Notes under the pieces: model-generated
What the model was told of the DNA's origin: nothing
Seen by the model: only the letters and a program-made list of their open reading frames with translations
The model's database searches: none
Shown: positions 59,640-64,000 of the stretch, piece after piece
Numbering within the stretch: position 1 is the first letter of the stretch
Layout of the letters: each line of letters begins with the position of its first letter
Program-made: the position numbers and the translations under genes
Origin: Streptomyces sp. P9-A4
GTDB taxonomy: Bacteria > Actinomycetota > Actinomycetes > Streptomycetales > Streptomycetaceae
Assembly (NCBI RefSeq): GCF_036634195.1
Contig: NZ_JAZIFY010000001.1
Coordinates: forward strand, 868,001-932,000
Reading direction: 5' to 3'
Length of the DNA: 64,000 bases

Positions 59640-60227
59640 TCATCCCCACAGAGCGTGATACGCCTTGATGTCTTTCGCGGTCGGCCCGTTCAGCTTCTGC
59701 TCCGCGATCTGGCCGTAGTCGGCCCACAGCAGAGACCGGCCCTCGTCGTACGACTTGTGACAGAACCCCAGCGCGTGCCCCAACTCGTGCGCGGCGACCC
59801 GCCTGCGGTGCTCGTCCGTACCCCGCCGCTTCCCGTCGTCCAGGTAGGCGCGGTTCATCAGAAGATGGTCCGTGCCGTGCTGCGGGGACCACTTGCCGTA
59901 CACGTCACGCCACTGCCCGGAAACGCTGCTGACGTCCCGGAACTCCAGATCCGCGTACGTCGTAGCCCCGTCGGCCAGGATCTTCACCTGCTTGAGCGTG
60001 CCCGCCCCCCATACCCTGACCGCGTACTTACGCGCGTCATCGAACTTCGACTCGTCGTCCCACGCGATCTCCGTGCCGTCCACGGAGGACCGGCCACGGG
60101 AGTCGACCAGCCCGTCCACGCACGCATACGGCCGGGCAGCGCCCGGGGCCGCGTGCGCCGGGGCCGGAACAGCCAGCAGCGCGGCGGCTGCCGAAGCAGC
60201 CGCGAAGCCTGAAGTGTTCGTCCTCAT
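59640..60227 (-). CDS. Secreted zinc metalloprotease (metzincin-type HExxHxxGxxH)
   Basis: 195 residues. Signal peptide MRTNTSGFAAASAAAALLAV with AHA-type end near residue 27. The mature part includes VDGTEIAWDDESKFDDARKY and the zinc site RRVAAHELGHALGFCHKSYD: HELGHALGFCH fits HExxHxxGxxH with three His ligands. Two Cys (YACVD and GFCHK) may pair. A Met-turn is not obvious. It resembles small streptomycete peptidases of the M7/M10 type. Exported, likely degrades extracellular protein. First gene of a two-gene leftward operon. Confidence 0.8.
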   Translation of the reverse strand: MRTNTSGFAAASAAAALLAVPAPAHAAPGAARPYACVDGLVDSRGRSSVDGTEIAWDDESKFDDARKYAVRVWGAGTLKQVKILADGATTYADLEFRDVSSVSGQWRDVYGKWSPQHGTDHLLMNRAYLDDGKRRGTDEHRRRVAAHELGHALGFCHKSYDEGRSLLWADYGQIAEQKLNGPTAKDIKAYHALWG

Positions 60228-60637
60228 GTCACCGGACGATAGCGTTCCGTTACCACCGGGGGGAGCGGCAATCACCCCGCCAGGTGCTCCACACCACAAT
60301 GCCGGCCAACGAGCTCCCCCTCACCTCCCCCGCGCGCCGGTTCACGCCCCCGCGCGGCTCTCTCCCGGTTCCCAAGGGTGCTCACTGCGCGTTGAGGGTG
60401 GCCGCCCAGCCGCTGCGCTCGAAGTGGCAGGTGCCGTCCGGGTCGATGCGCGTACGACTGCTCCCGAGGTGGGCAGGTCGCCGTCGATGACGAGCCAGGT
60501 TCCGGAGCCCGAAGCGAGGAGCTCTCGACGCGCGTGTCTTCCCACAGCGGCCGGCCACACAGTGTCCACTGCAGGGAGCAGTCCTTGCAGCCAGCCGATG
60601 AGCCGCAGGAAGAACCCCACTCTGGTGGAGGAGTGCC
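60228..60637. other. Divergent intergenic stretch with a possible gene scrap
   Basis: On the minus strand near 60382-60520 two frames together read SGSGTWLVIDGDLPT and TRIDPDGTCHFERSGWAATL, with a stop at about 60382. A frameshifted end of a lost protein is possible. No intact gene. Confidence 0.35.
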
Positions 60638-61132
60638 ATGTCGTCCGTGGACCGCACGCTTTTCGATCTGGAAGCGTACGAGGCCAGGGCCCGTCTCGGG
60701 CCATGCTTCGTCTGCGCTTTCCTGAAGGGAGAACCCGACTACGAGCACGAGCTTGTCTATGAGGACGCTGACCATGTGGCGTTCCTGGACCGATGGCCCA
60801 CGCTGCCGGGCAAGGTTCTCGTTGCGCCCAAGGCTCATGTGGAGGATGTCGTCAGCGGGTTCTCCGAGGACGGCTACCTGGGGATGATGCGGGCCGTGCG
60901 CCGTGTGACGCTCGCGGTCGAGGAGGTGCTGGCTCCGGAGCGGGTGTATCTGTTGTCATTGGGGTCCCGGCAGGGCAATCCGCACGTGCATTGGCATGTC
61001 GCTGCCCTTCCGCCTGGGGTCCCGTACGAGCAGCAGCAGTTCCACGCGCTCATGGCGGAGCACGGGGTCGCCGATGTGGCCCCGGCCGAGACCGCGAGGA
61101 TCGCGGCGGAGCTGCGGCGGCGCCTGGCCTGA
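60638..61132 (+). CDS. HIT-family protein
   Basis: 164 residues. CFVCAFLKGEPDYEHELVYE contains the zinc-binding CxxC, DRWPTLPGKVLVAPKAHVED follows and NPHVHWHVAALPPG carries the HxHxH histidine triad with the catalytic middle His. HIT proteins hydrolyse or transfer nucleotides. The start ATG has GGAGGAG just upstream. It lies 100 bases left of the intact IS3 element. Confidence 0.92.
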   Translation: MSSVDRTLFDLEAYEARARLGPCFVCAFLKGEPDYEHELVYEDADHVAFLDRWPTLPGKVLVAPKAHVEDVVSGFSEDGYLGMMRAVRRVTLAVEEVLAPERVYLLSLGSRQGNPHVHWHVAALPPGVPYEQQQFHALMAEHGVADVAPAETARIAAELRRRLA

Positions 61133-61258
61133 CGGTCCTGGCGGGCGCCGGTTCAGGGGTGTTGCCGGCGGGTGGTGAGGGCGCTCTGGGCTGCGAATGC
61201 GGCGGTGAGGTTGCGGGCGGAGTCGGTGTCGGGCCTTGACCCCGGATTTTGAACACGT

Positions 61259-62161
61259 CTATGCGGCTTGGGTCAGGGTAGTTGTTGCTGGCTGGAGGGC
61301 GTTCTCGTAGGCGATCGGGGATCGTTGGCCGAGGCGGGAGTGCCGGCGGCGGGTGTTGTAGCGGGTCAGCCAGCGGAAGGCGTCGAGCCTGGCCTCACGC
61401 TCGCTCGACCAGGCTTTGCGGCCTTTGAGTGTCTCTCTCTTGAGAGCGGCGTCAAAGCTTTCCGCGGCGGCGTTATCGGCGCTGGAGCCGACCGCGCCCA
61501 TGCTCTGGCGGACCCCTGCTGACCTGCAGATTTCCGCGAATGCCCTGCTCGTGTATTGAGACCCGTGGTCGGTGTGCATGATCGCTCCGGTCAAGTCTCC
61601 GCGGGTCCGCTCGGCGGCCGTCAGGGCGTCGATGACGAGCTCGGTGCGCATGTGGTCGGCGATCGCCCACCCGGCCAGCCGGCGTGAGGCGAGGTCGATG
61701 ACGGTCGCAAGGTAGAGCGGCTTCGCGCCGCTGACCGGCAGATATGTGATGTCGCCGACGTACTTCGTGTTCACGGCGGTGGCGGTGAAGTCACGGCCGA
61801 GCGGGTCCGGTGCCTTCGCCGCGGCCTGGTCCGCGAGCGTGGTGCGGTGCCGGCGGCGTAGACGGACTCCCTCGAGCCCGATGGTCCGCATGATCCTCGC
61901 GACCCGCTTGTGGTTGACCACCGGGCCGCCCTCGTCGCGGAGCTCGGCGGTGATCCTGGGGACTCCGTAGGTGCCGTCAGATTTCTGATGGACCTCGCGT
62001 ATCCGGGCCGCGAGCCCGGCCTCGACGGCCTGCCGGGCCGCCCTTGCCGCCGCGGTGCGGCGCCAGTAGGAGAAGCTCGAGCGGGCCAGGCCGAGGATGT
62101 CGCAGAGCCGCTTCACGCCGTGTCGGCGCTGGTGATCTTCAACGAACTGGTAGCGGTTCAC
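61259..62161 (-). CDS. IS3 transposase orfB (DDE integrase)
   Basis: 300 residues. MNRYQFVEDHQRRHGVKRLC then ILGLARSSFSYWRRTAAARA (HTH_21), NTKYVGDITYLPVSGAKPLY (first Asp), IMHTDHGSQYTSRAFAEICR (second Asp) and AAAESFDAALKRETLKGRKA (Glu). DDE set and C-terminal RRRHSRLGQRSPIAYENALQ are complete. It starts on the last bases of orfA (ATGA), as in IS3 elements where a frameshift or re-initiation makes OrfAB. Confidence 0.92.
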   Translation of the reverse strand: MNRYQFVEDHQRRHGVKRLCDILGLARSSFSYWRRTAAARAARQAVEAGLAARIREVHQKSDGTYGVPRITAELRDEGGPVVNHKRVARIMRTIGLEGVRLRRRHRTTLADQAAAKAPDPLGRDFTATAVNTKYVGDITYLPVSGAKPLYLATVIDLASRRLAGWAIADHMRTELVIDALTAAERTRGDLTGAIMHTDHGSQYTSRAFAEICRSAGVRQSMGAVGSSADNAAAESFDAALKRETLKGRKAWSSEREARLDAFRWLTRYNTRRRHSRLGQRSPIAYENALQPATTTLTQAA

Positions 62162-62493
62162 CAGCGCGTCTCCGTCGCGAAATACCGGGCCGCCTTACGG
62201 AGGATGTCCCGCTCTTCCTCAAGCTCACGGATCCTCTTGCGGGCCGCGGCCAGCTCCGCCTGCACGGCGTCGCCGCCGGCCCGCGAGGCGGCCAGCGGCT
62301 CGGAGTGGGCGCCAGATCGGAGGCCGTCGGCGGCCCGGATCCAGTTGCGCAGCGTCTCGGTGTTCACCCCGAGATCGGCGGCGACCGACTTGATCGTCGC
62401 TCCCGGCCTGGACCGGTACAACGCGACCGCGTCCGCCTTGAACTCGGCGGGGTAATGCTTCATCCCCACGGGGACTCCGTTCTCCTGGACCAT
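62158..62493 (-). CDS. IS3 transposase orfA
   Basis: 111 residues from ATG 62493 (MVQENGVPV) or, shorter, ATG 62463 (MKHYPAEFKADAVALYRSRP). The latter fits the usual start of the HTH domain. SVAADLGVNTETLRNWIRAA is the recognition helix, and ARKRIRELEEERDILRKAAR the leucine-zipper-like coil that joins OrfB. Complete. The upstream IR lies at 62513-62535. Confidence 0.85.
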   Translation of the reverse strand: MVQENGVPVGMKHYPAEFKADAVALYRSRPGATIKSVAADLGVNTETLRNWIRAADGLRSGAHSEPLAASRAGGDAVQAELAAARKRIRELEEERDILRKAARYFATETRW

Positions 62494-62653
62494 CAAGATC
62501 CAAGTGTCTCCGGTGTCCAAAACCCGGGGTCAAGGTCCGTTGTTCTGGTCTGTAGCCCTTTGCGCTGAGGCGGGCATCACATCTGCCGGGCGGATCTTGA
62601 TTTCGTGGGGAGTCGCTGATCAAATCCAGCGTTCCGTTGAAGAGGGAGAGACT

Positions 62654-62770
62654 GTGGGATATCTAATCGCGGCGATCGCCACCGGGATACTGTGGGTCGT
62701 TATCCACCGGGCCAGCAGGGATGGTGCCACCTGGGGAGCCGTGGCCGACTGGGCACGCTCCCAGCGGTAA
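62654..62770 (+). CDS. Small membrane peptide (38 aa)
   Basis: VGYLIAAIATGILWVVIHRA then SRDGATWGAVADWARSQR. One hydrophobic stretch with a polar, amphipathic tail. GTG start at 62654 with AGGGAGAG before it. Family unknown and length short, but the ribosome site makes it plausible. Confidence 0.45.
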   Translation: MGYLIAAIATGILWVVIHRASRDGATWGAVADWARSQR

Positions 62771-63157
62771 GGCGGCCGGCTGAGGTTCCCCCGAGATGCG
62801 GAGTCTTCGCTACTCGTTGGCTGCGTCCGGGTCGCGGAGGGGCCGGAGACCGCCGGGCAGTCAGACGCTGGACCAGCGTCGATGCCACCGACCGTGTTCA
62901 GGACGAGGGCCAGGACGCCGCGCTCGCGCTGGCGTGCAGCCTGCACGCAATGGAAATCGTTTGGACCTGGGTGGACTGGTAGCGAGTTCAGGAGGCCTTG
63001 CGCCCATCCCGGCGGTACACCGCCAACTCCTCGACAGCTGCTGGCTGCTCGACAACGCCGCAGCGATCCCGGCACAGCGCAAGGCCCACTGCGAGTACGC
63101 GAACCGCGTCAGCAACCTCGGCCAGTAACCAAGACCACCCCGTGGCCCCTTTTGGGC
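62771..63157. other. Degraded region with two reading-frame scraps
   Basis: Plus strand: TSVDATDRVQDEGQDAALAL, ACSLHAMEIVWTWVDW (stop at 62982) and, in another frame, LAPIPAVHRQLLDSCWLLDN then AAAIPAQRKAHCEYANRVSN (stop at 63128). They look like adjoining parts of one protein broken by a frameshift. No family recognised. Confidence 0.35.
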
Positions 63158-63625
63158 TTACCTCGGCGATACCCCTGCCTCACGCGTCATCACGTAGGTG
63201 TTCCCGATGTCGGGATCGCCATAGAAGAAGAACAGCTTCAACTCGTCGTGCTGATCGCGGTCCGCATAGAAGGACCACGCGTATGTCGATGGGGGCTCAA
63301 GAGTCAAGGTGTCAGTGGCCGGCGCGGGAGAACGGCTCTCCACCCGGGTCCGGGCTGTCAGTGCGATTCGGACGACCTGTCCGCCGTCGTCGTCAGCCAG
63401 TTGCCAGGTTCCTGTACCGGAGAGGCGCCAGCCGTCCTCAAAGTCGAAGCCCTGCCCGTCGAGCTCTTCGAAAAGAGCCGTACCGTCGTCGCGAAGCACC
63501 ATGCGGGTCCCCTCGACGTTTTCCCAGCCCCCAGCGACTTCGGCCGCCACGGCGTCGTGGATCCCTGTTCCCTCATAGTACTGATAGGGGCCGGCGCACG
63601 CCGTCAGAGCAGCCAAAACCACCAT
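63158..63625 (-). CDS. Hypothetical lipoprotein
   Basis: About 155 residues from ATG 63625, or longer if translation starts upstream (GTG 63727), since a basic KRLSGL precedes MVVLAALTAC. The lipobox LTAC would place the lipid-modified Cys at residue 10 (of the short form). The mature part AGPYQYYEGTGIHDAVAAEV, VLRDDGTALFEELDGQGFDF and SGTGTWQLADDDGGQVVRIA suggests a small beta domain outside the membrane. The start is uncertain. Family unknown. Confidence 0.65.
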   Translation of the reverse strand: MVVLAALTACAGPYQYYEGTGIHDAVAAEVAGGWENVEGTRMVLRDDGTALFEELDGQGFDFEDGWRLSGTGTWQLADDDGGQVVRIALTARTRVESRSPAPATDTLTLEPPSTYAWSFYADRDQHDELKLFFFYGDPDIGNTYVMTREAGVSPR

Positions 63626-63768
63626 CAAGCCACTGAGCCTTTTCCAACCTGGCGGTAGTGGGCACGAGTTGGACGCTCCTGCACAACGACGAAGCTCTTG
63701 GTAGACGGTGTCACGACCAAGATCCACCGTGCTGCCAGGAGCCTCGCGTGCTTACTGACTTCGGCTTG

Positions 63769-64000
63769 TCAGGGTGACGTTGGGGTGTCGAGGGTCAGGC
63801 CGGTGCCGGCTATGAAGCCGTCGAGGGTCTCGGGCCGGTACTGCAGGCGTTTGAGCCGGTTGCGGACGAGGGCCTCGAGTCGGTCGAGGGCGACCACGGC
63901 GAGGTTGGCCAGGCTGCGCTTGACGTGTGCCCAGACCCACTCCACGGGGTTGAGGTCCGGCGAGTAGGCGGGCAGCAGGAACACCGTCAGCCAGGCACGT
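63769..64000 (-). CDS. IS630-family transposase, C-terminal part (continues past window end)
   Basis: The frame reads FLLPAYSPDLNPVEWVWAHV then KRSLANLAVVALDRLEALVR and NRLKRLQYRPETLDGFIAGT, stop at 63769. YSPDLNPVEW contains the third catalytic residue (Glu) of the DDE_3 transposase. The rest lies outside the window. It differs in sequence from the IS630 remnant at 31392. Confidence 0.88.
   Translation of the reverse strand, partial: RAWLTVFLLPAYSPDLNPVEWVWAHVKRSLANLAVVALDRLEALVRNRLKRLQYRPETLDGFIAGTGLTLDTPTSP

Larger units (their letters stand above)
61234..62535 (-). mobile_element. Intact-looking IS3-family insertion sequence
   Basis: About 1302 bases with imperfect 23-base inverted ends: CCTTGACCCCGG at 61234 and its complement ending at 62535, two mismatches. 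It contains orfA and orfB with a four-base overlap in IS3 order. No target duplication could be seen at the ends (three-base flanks differ), suggesting rearrangement or an older insertion. Confidence 0.88.

Noticed and set aside
61234..62535. Target-site duplication of the intact IS3 element
   Set aside because: Flanking bases TCGGG and TCCGT do not repeat, so none is claimed.

Overview
The window is about 70% GC with strong G/C preference at third codon positions. It carries Streptomyces-type gene families: a gas vesicle cluster in the streptomycete arrangement, SpoIIE-type phosphatase and SigB/F-type sigma factor remnants, F420-dependent LLM oxidoreductase, HxlR/MerR/XRE regulators and a Rpf-like transglycosylase. 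It is best read as a piece of Streptomyces (or close relative) chromosome.

Layout. (1) 1-3.7 kb: housekeeping genes on the + strand (acyl-CoA ligase, type B carboxylesterase, CoA-binding protein). (2) 3.68-18.25 kb: an integrated phage-like element of about 14.56 kb. It lies between an 11-base attL/attR identity in the last codons of the CoA-binding gene, with a large serine integrase at its right end. It has a terminase-small-subunit-like protein, a scaffold-like protein, a 1569-residue tape measure protein with two wall hydrolase domains, a ribbon-helix-helix protein beside paired operators, and an HTH plus Nudix pair. No large terminase, portal, capsid, tail tube or lysis gene is visible, so it is either a defective prophage or a phage satellite. 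It replaces the last residues of the target protein with its own, so the target protein keeps its length. (3) 18.25-31.3 kb: ordinary chromosome (YbaK deacylase, XRE-cupin regulator with paired operators facing an EamA exporter, hexapeptide enzymes, two VTT/DedA-type membrane proteins, thioesterase, MFS transporter, spermidine-synthase-like protein, AlkD-like repair protein, thiolase, HxlR regulator, UppP).

(4) 31.3-64 kb: accessory and strongly decayed region. IS630, IS3, IS5 and ISL3 elements or remnants are mixed with many broken genes: alcohol dehydrogenase, sigma factor, iron-containing redox enzyme, YbdK-type carboxylate-amine ligase, class II glutamine amidotransferase, SpoIIE phosphatase with an internal inversion, and subtilisin-like peptidase. 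Between them are apparently intact stress and cell-surface genes: two CsbD-like proteins, an F420 oxidoreductase with a HAD phosphatase, CDGSH and MTQ2-type proteins, a Rpf-like transglycosylase, MerR and cold-shock proteins, a HIT protein and a secreted metzincin-type protease. A gas vesicle cluster spans 44.28-50.30 kb: gvpO-A-F-G-J-L-S-K run on the minus strand, while the gvpY/gvpZ-like pair is transcribed divergently on the plus strand. The pseudogene and insertion-sequence density resembles a chromosome arm or an insertion hot spot.

Methods limits: all calls were made by reading translations and motifs by eye; no database search was run. Family names come from recalled motifs, and small-protein names are the least certain.
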